DNA from: Clostridioides difficile_D
GTDB taxonomy: Bacteria; Bacillota; Clostridia; Peptostreptococcales; Peptostreptococcaceae
Length of the DNA: 64,000 bases
Direction of reading: 5' to 3'
Assembly: GCA_945861085.1 (NCBI GenBank)
Contig: OX244046.1
Location: 3,472,001-3,536,000, forward strand
This document shows positions 46,890 to 56,452 of this stretch, piece after piece (the stretch's first letter is position 1; every line of letters begins with the position of its first letter). The notes below the pieces were generated by a model. That model was given only the letters and a program-made list of their open reading frames with translations, searched no databases and was not told where the DNA came from. The translations under genes and the position numbers were made by a program.

Positions 46890-48917
46890 ATGAACATTTT
46901 TTACATGGCAATAAAAAATCTTAAAAAGAACTTTTCATTCTATTCTCTATATCTACTTTCAGTATCTTTTGTTATTACTGTATTTTTCGCATTTACTTCA
47001 TTTTCTGTTAATAAAGTAATGCTAGAAAAAATTTCAACTGATGGCAGAGTTGAGTCTATGTGTAATGCTATTTCGATATTTTTGATGGCATTTGTTATCT
47101 TCTATATGACATACTCAAATCGATTCTTCTTGAGGCTTCGTACAAAAGAATTAGGCATATACGCTTTACTTGGCTATCATAAGTTTACAATCTTATCACT
47201 ACTTACCTTTGAAAATATCTTAATTTGTAGTGGAGCTTTTATTGTAGGATTGGCATTAGGAGCATTGGTACATAAGGGTATTGTCTTTGGCATTACATCA
47301 CTACTTAATTTATCAATTGACAATTCACAGATACCCTTTTTTAATATAAATGCAATAAGCAAAACAACCATATTTATTGCATTAGTCGTTTTAGTCTTAG
47401 CTATATCAAATGGTAAATTTCTTTATAAGACTTCACTTATAAAGTTGATAAGATATGAAAAAAGCGCAGAAAAAAAATTGAAGTTCAAAAAAATTCCAGC
47501 CTTTATGGGGTTTGTTATGATTTTAAGTGGGTATTGTTTGTCACTAGATATTCTTCGTGGAACTAAGTCAATATGGATAAGTATTGGATTTTATCAAATG
47601 GGATTGATAGCTATGATTCTCATTGTAATTGGTACAGTTCTCTTTATCAATTCCTTTCTTCCATACATTATGCAAAAGAGTAAAAAAAATAAGCGAGCTT
47701 TCTACACAGGTACGAAGATAATAACTATTCCAAACTTTATCTATCGTATCCGTTCAAATTCTAAAACTCTAATTATGCTTACATTACTCTCTGCTGCTAC
47801 TTTGACAGTTTCAAGTGTTATGGCACTGTCTTTATACTACCCTATTGCATCCGTTTCACGTATTACACCTTCAGAAATAGAACTTAGAGTAGAAAAAAAT
47901 GAACAAATCGACGATGTAAAACGAATTGTCAGTCAATACACGTCTAATACAGACGATATTATTTTTACACAGACAAATATTTATAAAGTAAAATCTTCAT
48001 CGAAAGACCTTCCACTTGAATATAAAATTGGTACATCTAAGAATGATTTATCTAATAATAGTTCATCTAAAGAAGTTGTTCCAAGAGAAGCAGGATTTGA
48101 GTGTATATCTTTTTCTGATTATTATACTTTGTTAAAGGCACAAAATCGAACAAAACTACTAAAACAGCTTACCCCTTTAAAGGATAATGAATGTATCTTG
48201 ATGAAATATCAACCAAATAATGATGGAAATAGTGAAAATGGAACGATTTATCCACTACTTATCAATGGTAAAGAAACATCTGTAACTGTAAGGGAAACAT
48301 CATTAAACAATGCTATTTCTTTTGGCAATAGTGTTGGAACACTTATTGTTAGTGATAGTATATATGAACAAATAGCACAAAATAAATTACCAGTAACAAG
48401 CATTTTGAGTATTAATGGTAAATCAATTAAAAATAATGAAAATTTATATAGTAATATTTCAGATTATTTAAATGGAAGCCCTTATTTACAAGGACATTCT
48501 CACAGGATAAATGATTTATTATCAATCAATAGTTCTACATTCCTGCTAATCGGATTTCTTGTGGTTTTGTTCTTTATTGCTGCTGGAAGTATTTTATACT
48601 TTAACAATATATCAGCAATTTCAGATTCAAAATCTGATTATGAGATTTTACAAAAAATGGGTTATACTAATATGCAAATTAAAAAAATTATTAAAAAACA
48701 AGTATTGCCATTTTTTAATATTCCGTTTTTACTTGGGACATTGGACTGTGTATTTGCTACCTTGGTTTATAGGACTGCTTTGATGCAGAATTTACTTGGA
48801 AACTCATTTTCACAATATATACCTGTGATTATTGCGATTTTCTTAACTGCTGTAGTATATTTGATATATTATATACTTACTATTAAATCCTGTTGTAAAA
48901 CTGTATTAAAAAAATGA
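46890..48917 (+). CDS. BceB-like ABC transporter permease
   Basis: 675 residues with about ten membrane helices: TM1 near 20-35, a group at 55-240 (with RTKELGIYALLGY, the FtsX-type coupling motif), TM near 285-310, then a large extracellular part (about 320-535) typical of BceB sensors, and a last FtsX block (540-670). Pairs with the upstream ATPase. BceAB systems usually also signal drug flux to a BceS kinase; here the nearby kinase is of another type. Ends with a terminator at 48922-48959. Confidence 0.9.
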   Translation: MNIFYMAIKNLKKNFSFYSLYLLSVSFVITVFFAFTSFSVNKVMLEKISTDGRVESMCNAISIFLMAFVIFYMTYSNRFFLRLRTKELGIYALLGYHKFTILSLLTFENILICSGAFIVGLALGALVHKGIVFGITSLLNLSIDNSQIPFFNINAISKTTIFIALVVLVLAISNGKFLYKTSLIKLIRYEKSAEKKLKFKKIPAFMGFVMILSGYCLSLDILRGTKSIWISIGFYQMGLIAMILIVIGTVLFINSFLPYIMQKSKKNKRAFYTGTKIITIPNFIYRIRSNSKTLIMLTLLSAATLTVSSVMALSLYYPIASVSRITPSEIELRVEKNEQIDDVKRIVSQYTSNTDDIIFTQTNIYKVKSSSKDLPLEYKIGTSKNDLSNNSSSKEVVPREAGFECISFSDYYTLLKAQNRTKLLKQLTPLKDNECILMKYQPNNDGNSENGTIYPLLINGKETSVTVRETSLNNAISFGNSVGTLIVSDSIYEQIAQNKLPVTSILSINGKSIKNNENLYSNISDYLNGSPYLQGHSHRINDLLSINSSTFLLIGFLVVLFFIAAGSILYFNNISAISDSKSDYEILQKMGYTNMQIKKIIKKQVLPFFNIPFLLGTLDCVFATLVYRTALMQNLLGNSFSQYIPVIIAIFLTAVVYLIYYILTIKSCCKTVLKK

Positions 48918-48921
48918 TATT

Positions 48922-48959
48922 TACCAAATCGTCAAACTTAAAGGTATGACGATTTGGTA
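48922..48959 (+). terminator. Terminator after the BceB-like permease
   Basis: TACCAAATCGTCA (48922-48934) pairs perfectly with TGACGATTTGGTA (48947-48959), 12-nt loop, T-rich tail. Confidence 0.85.
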
Positions 48960-48998
48960 TACTTTATTTATTTATAAATATTTGATATAATACAAAAC

Positions 48999-49160
48999 TA
49001 TAAATTCATAAGTTTGATATAGTTATAAAATTGATATAGTTCAAATCTATAAATTCATAAGTTTGATATAGTCATAAAATTGATATAGTTCAAATCTATA
49101 AATTTATAAGTTTGATATAGTCATAAAATTAATCTAGTTTAAATATATAAATTTATAAGG
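48999..49160. repeat. 49-bp tandem repeats before the histidine kinase gene
   Basis: Units start at 48999, 49048 and 49097 (TATAAATTCATAAGTTTGAT...), with a partial fourth at 49146 that runs into the kinase SD. Units 1 and 2 differ by one base (GTTATAAAA versus GTCATAAAA); unit 3 has several changes. Each contains TTTGATATAG twice-like elements. No spacers, so not CRISPR. Confidence 0.9.
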
Positions 49161-49172
49161 AGGTGTAGAATA

Positions 49173-50756
49173 TTGCCAAATTTTAATTTAAAAATACTAT
49201 TTTTAGGAAACTACATTCTATCACTTCTCTTCATGGGAATATCTACAAGCATTGAAACTTATATGAGTGTCCAAAGCATTATTCCCTTAATAATTTCAAC
49301 ATTATTGCTTATAGATATTACATATATAACCTCTTGTAATGTCAGAGAAAATAACATTATTTCATTGTTCTGTGGATTGCTAGCACTAGATAGTTGGTAT
49401 TTACTCTTATCATTTGTAGCCACACCAATAGGCACTATTATTTTTAAAATTTTAAACACAATTATAGCATATGTCTCTATTAAATTTATATTTTTATTTT
49501 TGTTTCAAGGTAGTGGATACAAGTTTCGTAAGATAACAGATATTTTATTGCTTATCACCTGCATTGGTGCAATTGTAGGAGCATTTATTTCTGACAGAAT
49601 GTATGCTTGTATGTATGGAATACAATTTGTTATAAGTATAATAAGCTTTTTCTATATTATTTTTTATCATTGGAAAAGGGTCGCTTTTGTCATAAGAAAT
49701 GAAAAAAAACCTATATTGATTTCTGTATTTATAACAGTTATAGGATTCCTCGTTTATTATTCTTTAACACTAAGAATATCAAATCATATTGGTAATTTTG
49801 GAATCTATCTAACTGTATTGATATTTTCTATGAGTATTCACGGTATTGTACTTAAAGAAAATGATAGTTTTCCTATTTCAACAGTTTTTAACTTAAAACA
49901 AAGGGCTGTTTTTCTTTTTACAAGCATTCTAGTAATTAGTTTGGTAGTACTGTTTGGTGGTGGTAATTTTTCTATAATATTAATAGCCATAAATGTTTTA
50001 TTTATGCTTATTTTTCTTTGTAACATTATTTTGGAACTTAACCTTAGAGATGAAAAAAATAAAATAGTTAAAAATAGCAAGTATACTTTTGCATTAGAAA
50101 AATTACAACAAGAGGAACGACTAAAAACAGAGTTTTCTAATTTTTTACATGATGATGTATTACAAGACTTGCTTTCAATAAAAAATATGACAAGTAAGTC
50201 ATATCGACCAGAAGTACAAGATATTATATATGAAACACTTAATAACTTAAATACACGTATAAGAAAGCAGATGCAAGACTATCACCCTGTTATTTTGAAA
50301 AATTTAACAGTAAAAGAAAATTATCAGAATTTAATTGAAAGTGTTTCTTCATCCTTTCCACAAAGAAATATTTGGGTTTCACTTAAATGCTCTGATACTT
50401 TATTCTTAGTTGAACCATATGATATATTGATATACCGACTGATTAAAGAATTATTGACAAACGTATATAAACACTCAAATGGTAGTCACGCGTGGATAAC
50501 TTTAGCACTAGAAAAAGATATAATAAAATTAAATATCAGTGATAATGGTATTACAGATACATCTTTTAAAACTCCTTTAGATATAACTAAAATCACTTTT
50601 GATACAGTAAAGCATAAAGGTATTATCTCAATTAAAGAACAAGTAGAAAATCTAGGAGGAACGATAAATATTTCTGATAATATACCTCATGGAGTTTGTG
50701 TACAAATTACAATTCCTATGAAAGGAGATGGTTCTTATAAATATTTTGTTAGTTGA
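49173..50756 (+). CDS. NarL-type sensor histidine kinase
   Basis: 527 residues. Start TTG at 49173, 8 nt after AAGGAGG. N-terminal half has eight or so membrane helices with short loops (10-300), so signals are sensed in the membrane. HisKA_3 dimerisation domain: FSNFLHDDVLQDLL with phospho-acceptor H326. ATPase domain: ELLTNVYKHSNGS (N box) and LNISDNGITD (G1). Overlaps the response regulator gene by 29 nt. It may monitor the upstream transporter or cell-envelope stress, but the membrane region is not a known sensor to me. Confidence 0.88.
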   Translation: MPNFNLKILFLGNYILSLLFMGISTSIETYMSVQSIIPLIISTLLLIDITYITSCNVRENNIISLFCGLLALDSWYLLLSFVATPIGTIIFKILNTIIAYVSIKFIFLFLFQGSGYKFRKITDILLLITCIGAIVGAFISDRMYACMYGIQFVISIISFFYIIFYHWKRVAFVIRNEKKPILISVFITVIGFLVYYSLTLRISNHIGNFGIYLTVLIFSMSIHGIVLKENDSFPISTVFNLKQRAVFLFTSILVISLVVLFGGGNFSIILIAINVLFMLIFLCNIILELNLRDEKNKIVKNSKYTFALEKLQQEERLKTEFSNFLHDDVLQDLLSIKNMTSKSYRPEVQDIIYETLNNLNTRIRKQMQDYHPVILKNLTVKENYQNLIESVSSSFPQRNIWVSLKCSDTLFLVEPYDILIYRLIKELLTNVYKHSNGSHAWITLALEKDIIKLNISDNGITDTSFKTPLDITKITFDTVKHKGIISIKEQVENLGGTINISDNIPHGVCVQITIPMKGDGSYKYFVS

Positions 50757-51348
50757 TGACCATATGCTTTTTGCTAAGAGCTTGTCTATTGCATTAGAAG
50801 AATACGAAGAAATCGAACAATTTTATTCCACACAAGACATTCATAATCTTTCAGAAATGATTCAAGATAAAAGAATAGACATTGTCTTAATGGATATAAA
50901 CCTTAGAGATTTAAGTGAATGTGATGGCTTAAAAGTAGCTTATAATTTATTAGAAACTAATCCAACTATTAAAATAATAATCTTGACTGGATATGACCTA
51001 CCAGTTTATAAACATGAGGCAAAAAAAATAGGTATCTGTGGATTCCTTAATAAGAATATTAGCCCTGATAGTTTAATTGATTCATTATTAAAGGTCTATC
51101 AAGGGCGAACTTGTTTTTCATCTGAAAAGGATGAAATAATTATTGAAGATTTAACAAATATGGAGAAAAAGATATTACAGCTTAGCTGTAGTGGTAAAAA
51201 AAGAAAAATAATTGCTGATGAATTGTATATAAGTGAAAGAACATTATCAAATCATTTACAGCACATATATAACAAGCTAGACGTTTCATCATCAGTTGAA
51301 GCTATTACGAAAGCCATTCAAATGGGTTATATTTCTCCAGTGTACTAA
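50728..51348 (+). CDS. NarL/LuxR-type response regulator
   Basis: 206 residues counted from the ATG at 50728. Receiver: LLVDDH (acidic pair), VLMDINLRD (phospho-Asp D56), LTGYD, and K near NKNIS; HTH: LTNMEKKILQLSCSGKKRKIIADELYISERTLSNHLQHIYNKLDV. The start is odd: the SD AAAGGAG touches this ATG with no spacer. ATA at 50737 (9 nt from the SD) or TTG at 50746 would be better spaced, the former being a rare start codon. Receiver alignment allows any of them. Partner of the overlapping kinase. Confidence 0.88.
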   Translation: MVLINILLVDDHMLFAKSLSIALEEYEEIEQFYSTQDIHNLSEMIQDKRIDIVLMDINLRDLSECDGLKVAYNLLETNPTIKIIILTGYDLPVYKHEAKKIGICGFLNKNISPDSLIDSLLKVYQGRTCFSSEKDEIIIEDLTNMEKKILQLSCSGKKRKIIADELYISERTLSNHLQHIYNKLDVSSSVEAITKAIQMGYISPVY

Positions 51349-51355
51349 AAAAGGT

Positions 51356-51473
51356 GGGTGTCTCAAAATGAACTTTCTAGTTCATGAGGCACTCTCCTTT
51401 GTATTAAATCAAATATATTTTCATCATTTCAACAATTAAGAAGAGGCTTCTCTCTATTTTGATACAACTCCCT
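51356..51473. mobile_element. MITE-like inverted-repeat element, copy 1
   Basis: About 118 bp, beginning GGGTGTCTCAAAATG and ending ATTTTGATACAAC (degenerate inverse). Inside: GAACTTTCTAGTTC hairpin and CATCATTTCAACAAT. Aligns along its length with 59695-59808. It has no coding capacity and follows the response regulator stop by 7 nt. Confidence 0.65.
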
Positions 51474-51549
51474 TTTTAATACACTATTTATTTTTATATA
51501 TAACCATATTTTAAACAACTAAAAAACAACTAATATCTTAATAAATATC

Positions 51550-52476
51550 TCAATACATATCCTCATAACACATATCACCATAATTACAAGCAGGTAAAGA
51601 ACTCTCCTCACTTAAATACGACTCAAATTCACATCCAAACAGAATTGTTGGTTCTATATATATTTCCATAGCTGTATATCTCCATCTTCTTACTTTTGCC
51701 TCTATAACCTTGTAAAAATCTTCTAAACTATACCCTTCTTTTAATTTTTTATCTATAAGTTCCTTAGTTATACTTAAATCAACTTTAAAATTTTTTCCAG
51801 ATTCATTATTTAATTTTCTTATAATAATTTCATGTATACTTTCTGGACTTTCATAAGTCGAATCTTTAGTCAAATCTTCATCCGAATTTTCAAAGGTATT
51901 TTTATTTAAATTCTTTTTATTTAAATTATTTTTTAATAATTCTTTTTTCTTTGTCTCATTTTCTGTTTCATACCCAGTATGAATTATTGAATCATAACCT
52001 TTATCTATACTCTCTTCATTTATACGGCTGTATATGTTGGTATTATTGCTCTTGAACAACTTATCTCTATGTTTATATTTCATTGTTTTTTGGTTATTGT
52101 TAATAGTTCCATTAATGTATTTCTCTATATTTTTGAAAATATCACTATTATTCGTTACAATCTCTGCATTACTATTTTCAGAACAAACATAACTGTATAC
52201 AGAACAACAATTTCCCTTTACTCCTCTCCTTATTAATCTCAATATACCTAAATCTATAAATTCATTTACAAGTCTACTTATTGTAGATATAGATACATCA
52301 AGGTCAGATGCAGCTTTCCTTACCGTCATCATAAATTGTCCTCTTGGCAGAGTTCCTTTTAATCTTTGTATATTTTCTTTTCTCATTACATAGTGATTAA
52401 ATCTTATTCTATTTACATCACTTCGTTCATTAAAGTACAATACTGCTGAATTTAATTGATAAAAACTATTACTCAT
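51550..52476 (-). CDS. Phage-type replication protein with conserved phage C-terminal domain
   Basis: 308 residues. N-terminal winged HTH (40-105: GQFMMTVRKAASDLDVSISTISRLVNEFIDLGILRLIRRG), a low-complexity Asn/Lys-rich linker (110-225), and a C-terminal domain (225-295) reading LNNESGKNFKVD, IDKKLKEGYSLEDFYKVIEAKVRRW and IEPTILFGCEFESYL, the pattern of the conserved phage C-terminal domain of replisome-organiser proteins (Phg_2220_C type). No other phage gene is nearby, so it is solitary, perhaps a remnant or domesticated. SD GGAGTGGG. Confidence 0.82.
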   Translation of the reverse strand: MSNSFYQLNSAVLYFNERSDVNRIRFNHYVMRKENIQRLKGTLPRGQFMMTVRKAASDLDVSISTISRLVNEFIDLGILRLIRRGVKGNCCSVYSYVCSENSNAEIVTNNSDIFKNIEKYINGTINNNQKTMKYKHRDKLFKSNNTNIYSRINEESIDKGYDSIIHTGYETENETKKKELLKNNLNKKNLNKNTFENSDEDLTKDSTYESPESIHEIIIRKLNNESGKNFKVDLSITKELIDKKLKEGYSLEDFYKVIEAKVRRWRYTAMEIYIEPTILFGCEFESYLSEESSLPACNYGDMCYEDMY

Positions 52477-53026
52477 ATTCCCACTCCTCCAATTTAAATA
52501 GATAATTTGTTTGTAAAGTTTTTAGATTTCTAAATAACTTATTAAATGATTATTTTTATTAAAAAGTATTCTTTGATATTTTCATTTTAAAGTTTTAAGT
52601 GTAATAAGTTAATAGTTCAGATTTAACTTTTTTATTTAAACAATAAATTTAATATTATTTTTAATATAAAAATTTTATTAAATTTAGTATGTAATTTTTT
52701 AATCTTATTTTATCTTCTCTATACTCTTGTGCTAGATAATAAATTCCATAATATTCTCTAGTTTACGTCTTAACTGGTTTATATTGTGATTTATTTAATT
52801 ACAGCTTATTTACATAATAACTCATCCATATCAAAAATAAATCACTATGGTATACTAATTATTATGAAGATTATACTTATATGCAAAGATAAATATAAAA
52901 CATCTTATATCTTTTATTAATTATAAAAAATTGGACGCTATCTTATTTATCATAAATTACAAAAACATAAAATTTTATTACTATAAATTAATTAATACAC
53001 ATTTTACACAATAAGGAGGGCTATAT
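52477..53026. other. Non-coding gap before the AraC-GyrI gene
   Basis: 550 bp of AT-rich DNA. One 11-bp inverted repeat, GTGATTTATTT (52787-52797) and its complement (52836-52846), is visible. No phage attachment site or iteron set could be recognised. Confidence 0.4.
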
Positions 53027-53947
53027 ATGACAAACGCTAAAAGTAAAAAAGAATATCTAAATCGTATTTGCAAAGTACAAGACTATATAGAAGAACATTT
53101 ACATGAACCTCTTTCCCTTGATGAACTTTCTAATATAGCAGGTTTTTCAAAGTTTCATTTTCATAGAATTTTCAAAGCAATAGAAAAAGAAACATTATCA
53201 CAGTACGTAAATAGACTAAAACTAGAGAACGCAACTGCTTTTCTTATTCATCGAACTGACATGACCATTACTGACATTGCACATTACTTTGGTTTTACTG
53301 ACTCAGCAGTTTTTTCTAGAGCATTCAAAAATTACTATAAAATAAGCCCTATAAAATATAGAAATAATTATAGCAAGAATTGCAAAGAACCATATAAAAT
53401 TTCTCAGTACAATAGAAGCATATCAAAACCTAAATGTAAGAATACTAGAGAGGTTAAGGGGGAAATTGAAATTCTAGAACTTGATAATATAAATACTGTT
53501 TACACTAGATATACTGGCTCATATGGTAATCTAACTAGTACTTTCCCAAAACTTTTAGAGAGGTTATTCACATATGCCAGTGAGCAGAATCTAATTGGAC
53601 TTGAAAACACAAAAATACTAGCCATTTATCATGATAATCCACAGTTTACACAGGAGCATCACTTAAGGACTAGTATTTGTATGACCATTCCAGATAATAT
53701 TGTTGTCAAAGAGAATGACAATCTTGGCAATATGATAATACCTTCTGGAAAATATCTTGTGGGACATTTTGATATTTCAAAATCTGAATATAGTGATGCG
53801 TGGGATTTTATGTATAATGAGTGGCTATCTAATGGTAATTATAAGCTACGTGCCTCCTTCCCTTTTGAAGTATATCTTAACAACCCACACAATCACCCTC
53901 AAAGTAGACACTTGGTCGATATATATTTACCTATAGAACCTTTTTAA
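53027..53947 (+). CDS. AraC family regulator with GyrI-like effector domain
   Basis: 306 residues. Two AraC HTH motifs at the N-terminus (8-110: SLDELSNIAGFSKFHFHRIFK and TITDIAHYFGFTDSAVFSRAFKNYYKISPIKYR), then a GyrI/SOUL-type small-molecule-binding domain (145-306: ARYTGSYGNL-like TRYTGSYGNL, and HHLRTSICMTIP, FPFEVYLNN). Members such as Rob/SoxS-like fusions and BmrR-type domains sense drugs and activate efflux. SD AAGGAGGG. It stands first in the resistance-like block and may control it. Confidence 0.9.
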   Translation: MTNAKSKKEYLNRICKVQDYIEEHLHEPLSLDELSNIAGFSKFHFHRIFKAIEKETLSQYVNRLKLENATAFLIHRTDMTITDIAHYFGFTDSAVFSRAFKNYYKISPIKYRNNYSKNCKEPYKISQYNRSISKPKCKNTREVKGEIEILELDNINTVYTRYTGSYGNLTSTFPKLLERLFTYASEQNLIGLENTKILAIYHDNPQFTQEHHLRTSICMTIPDNIVVKENDNLGNMIIPSGKYLVGHFDISKSEYSDAWDFMYNEWLSNGNYKLRASFPFEVYLNNPHNHPQSRHLVDIYLPIEPF

Positions 53948-54031
53948 TAACCTCATCTAAACTTTCTTGTATTAAGGATTAATATATTCTTATTTTACGG
54001 TTTGATAAAATTGATAAAATGAGGTGAACCA

Positions 54032-56452
54032 ATGAAAGAAATAAAAATTAATGGAGCAAAGATACACAATCTTAAAAATATAGATGTTTCTATTCCCAAA
54101 GATAAACTTGTTGTTGCAACAGGTGTCAGTGGCTCAGGTAAATCTAGCCTTATGTTTGACATTGTATTTGAGGAAGGACGTAAACAATATCTGCAATCTT
54201 TAGGTATACTTGCAGGTATTGATAGTGAGGATAAATTCGATAATATTCAAGGTTTAGCTCCCACTATAGCTGTTCAACAAAATATTATTCGCCAGAGCAA
54301 TCCTCGTTCAACAGTAGGCACAAGAACCAATATTCTCAACATGCTTACACTATTGTATTCAGTAGAAGGTCAAATAATGTGTACAATGTGTAATACTCCT
54401 GTAGGCAATAATCTAATTTGCAATAATTGTGGGCATGAAGAAGAACGATTGAGACCAAGCTATTTCTCATACAACTCTTCAGATGGAATGTGTATGAAAT
54501 GTTCTGGACATGGAGCATATTTTGAGATTAATATTGAAAAGTTAGTCCTTGATAAGCACGATACCCTAAAACAAATCTTAGATAGAGCAAAAATTACACC
54601 AGGATATTTGAGAGTGTTCTCTAAAAAATTCAACGATTATTTAGATATACAGTTCTTACAATTACCTGAAGAAGTAAAGAATGAAGTACTCTATGGTCAT
54701 TATGAAAATGGTAAAAAAAGTTCTTCTTTATCAAAGGTATTTCACAATCGTTACAAAAGGGGTGAAGATTTGAATGGAATTTATACTATGACTCCTTGTT
54801 CTGATTGCAATGGCTTCAAGATTGGTGAAGAAGCACGTACAGTACTCTTAAATGGAAAACATATTGGAGAACTTGGAAAAATGACGATTTTAGAAATTGA
54901 TGATTTCCTTAAAATCTTATTAGACCAAGGGAATTTAAACACATTTGGTACAAACCTTGTAAATGATATTTTGTCCAAAACTCGACATTTAATAGAATCA
55001 CGATTAGGTCATCTATCCTTATACCGAGAAATGTCAACTTTAAGTGGTGGGGAAATGCAAAGACTATTTTTAAATTCACATCTCGATTCAGAGATGGATT
55101 CATTAATTTATGTGCTTGATGAACCAACTGCTGGATTGCATGAATCAGAAAAAATAGACATCTTAAAATCAATAAAGAAACTTAAAGACTTAGGCAATAC
55201 GGTCATAGTGGTTGAACATGATAAAAATACAATTGAGATGGCAGAGCATATTATTGATATTGGTCCAAAGGCTGGTGTTGAAGGTGGTCAATTAGTATAT
55301 CAAGGAGATTTAGAAGGTCTACTTCAATCCGACAAATCACTCACTGGACAATATCTATCTGGAAAATATCCAATGCCTAATAGAACAAGCAATAAAAATA
55401 TTACACATACTGATAAAATACCTTGTATAACTATTCAAAATGCAAATACAAATAATCTTAAAAATGTAACAGTATCATTACCTTTGGGTGCTATGGTTGG
55501 AATATCTGGCAAATCAGGTAGTGGCAAGAGTTCACTTATATCAGACACATTACTTCCTCTTCTTAGAAGTCAATTTAATAACCACACTAGCAATAATCAA
55601 ACAAATTCTACAGAAAGTGAAATAGGTGATGAAGACGATTATGCAGTTGTTGAGACTATTGCAGATAGATTGATTGGTACTAAACATATTTCTGGATATT
55701 CAGAGATATCTCAATCTCCTATTGGCAAAAATATGAACTCAACTCCTGCTTCTTATATTGGTATATGGGATAAGATACGTACACTATTTGCAAGTCAGCC
55801 AGAATCGTTAGAACGAGGATTTACAGCTGGTCATTTTTCATTTAACTCCAAAGGGGCTTGTCCTAAATGTAGTGGTAGTGGATATGAAAAGGTCTGGTTA
55901 GGAAATAATCTAAGTATAGACCACATATGCAGTGAATGTCAGGGAAAAAGATTTAATGATGAATCTTTATCTATTAAATATAAAAATAAAAATATACATG
56001 ATATTTTAAATATGAGTGTCTCTGAAGCTGTACATTTCTTCAAAGATATTCCAAATATTGTTTCACACTTAAATGTATTAGAACAAATAGGTATGGGGTA
56101 TATAAAATTAGGTCAACCTACACCGACTTTAAGTGGTGGTGAATCCCAAAGAATCAAGCTTGCAAAAGAAATTGGTAAAAAACGAAATGGTAATATCCTC
56201 TATGTATTAGATGAGCCAACTACTGGTCTAAGTTTGTATGATACTGCTAAGCTAATTCAACTATTAGATGAACTAGTATCAAATGGAAATTCTGTAATTG
56301 TTGTTGAGCATGATATAGATGTATTAAATGTTTGTGACTGGATTGTTGAACTTGGTCCAGAAGGTGGTGACAAAGGAGGTTATATAATTTCAGAAGGTTC
56401 TCCAAAAGCTCTAAAAGAAAATCCAAAATCTATAACAGGAAGGTATTTGTAA
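54032..56452 (+). CDS. UvrA-like ABC ATPase (drug-resistance type)
   Basis: 806 residues, shorter than repair UvrA (about 940). Two ABC halves: Walker A GVSGSGKSS (about 34) and GKSGSGKSS (about 492), signatures LSGGEMQR and LSGGESQR, Walker B LIYVLDEPTAGLHES and ILYVLDEPTTGLS. Zinc modules: CTMC...CNNC in half 1 and CPKCSGSG...CSEC in half 2. It lacks a typical UvrB-binding block, so resembles UvrA2/DrrC-like proteins linked with resistance to DNA-binding drugs. Stop overlaps the next start by 1 nt. Confidence 0.88.
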   Translation: MKEIKINGAKIHNLKNIDVSIPKDKLVVATGVSGSGKSSLMFDIVFEEGRKQYLQSLGILAGIDSEDKFDNIQGLAPTIAVQQNIIRQSNPRSTVGTRTNILNMLTLLYSVEGQIMCTMCNTPVGNNLICNNCGHEEERLRPSYFSYNSSDGMCMKCSGHGAYFEINIEKLVLDKHDTLKQILDRAKITPGYLRVFSKKFNDYLDIQFLQLPEEVKNEVLYGHYENGKKSSSLSKVFHNRYKRGEDLNGIYTMTPCSDCNGFKIGEEARTVLLNGKHIGELGKMTILEIDDFLKILLDQGNLNTFGTNLVNDILSKTRHLIESRLGHLSLYREMSTLSGGEMQRLFLNSHLDSEMDSLIYVLDEPTAGLHESEKIDILKSIKKLKDLGNTVIVVEHDKNTIEMAEHIIDIGPKAGVEGGQLVYQGDLEGLLQSDKSLTGQYLSGKYPMPNRTSNKNITHTDKIPCITIQNANTNNLKNVTVSLPLGAMVGISGKSGSGKSSLISDTLLPLLRSQFNNHTSNNQTNSTESEIGDEDDYAVVETIADRLIGTKHISGYSEISQSPIGKNMNSTPASYIGIWDKIRTLFASQPESLERGFTAGHFSFNSKGACPKCSGSGYEKVWLGNNLSIDHICSECQGKRFNDESLSIKYKNKNIHDILNMSVSEAVHFFKDIPNIVSHLNVLEQIGMGYIKLGQPTPTLSGGESQRIKLAKEIGKKRNGNILYVLDEPTTGLSLYDTAKLIQLLDELVSNGNSVIVVEHDIDVLNVCDWIVELGPEGGDKGGYIISEGSPKALKENPKSITGRYL

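Noticed and set aside
48999..49160. CRISPR array
   Set aside because: Units are directly abutting with no unique spacers and there are no cas genes.
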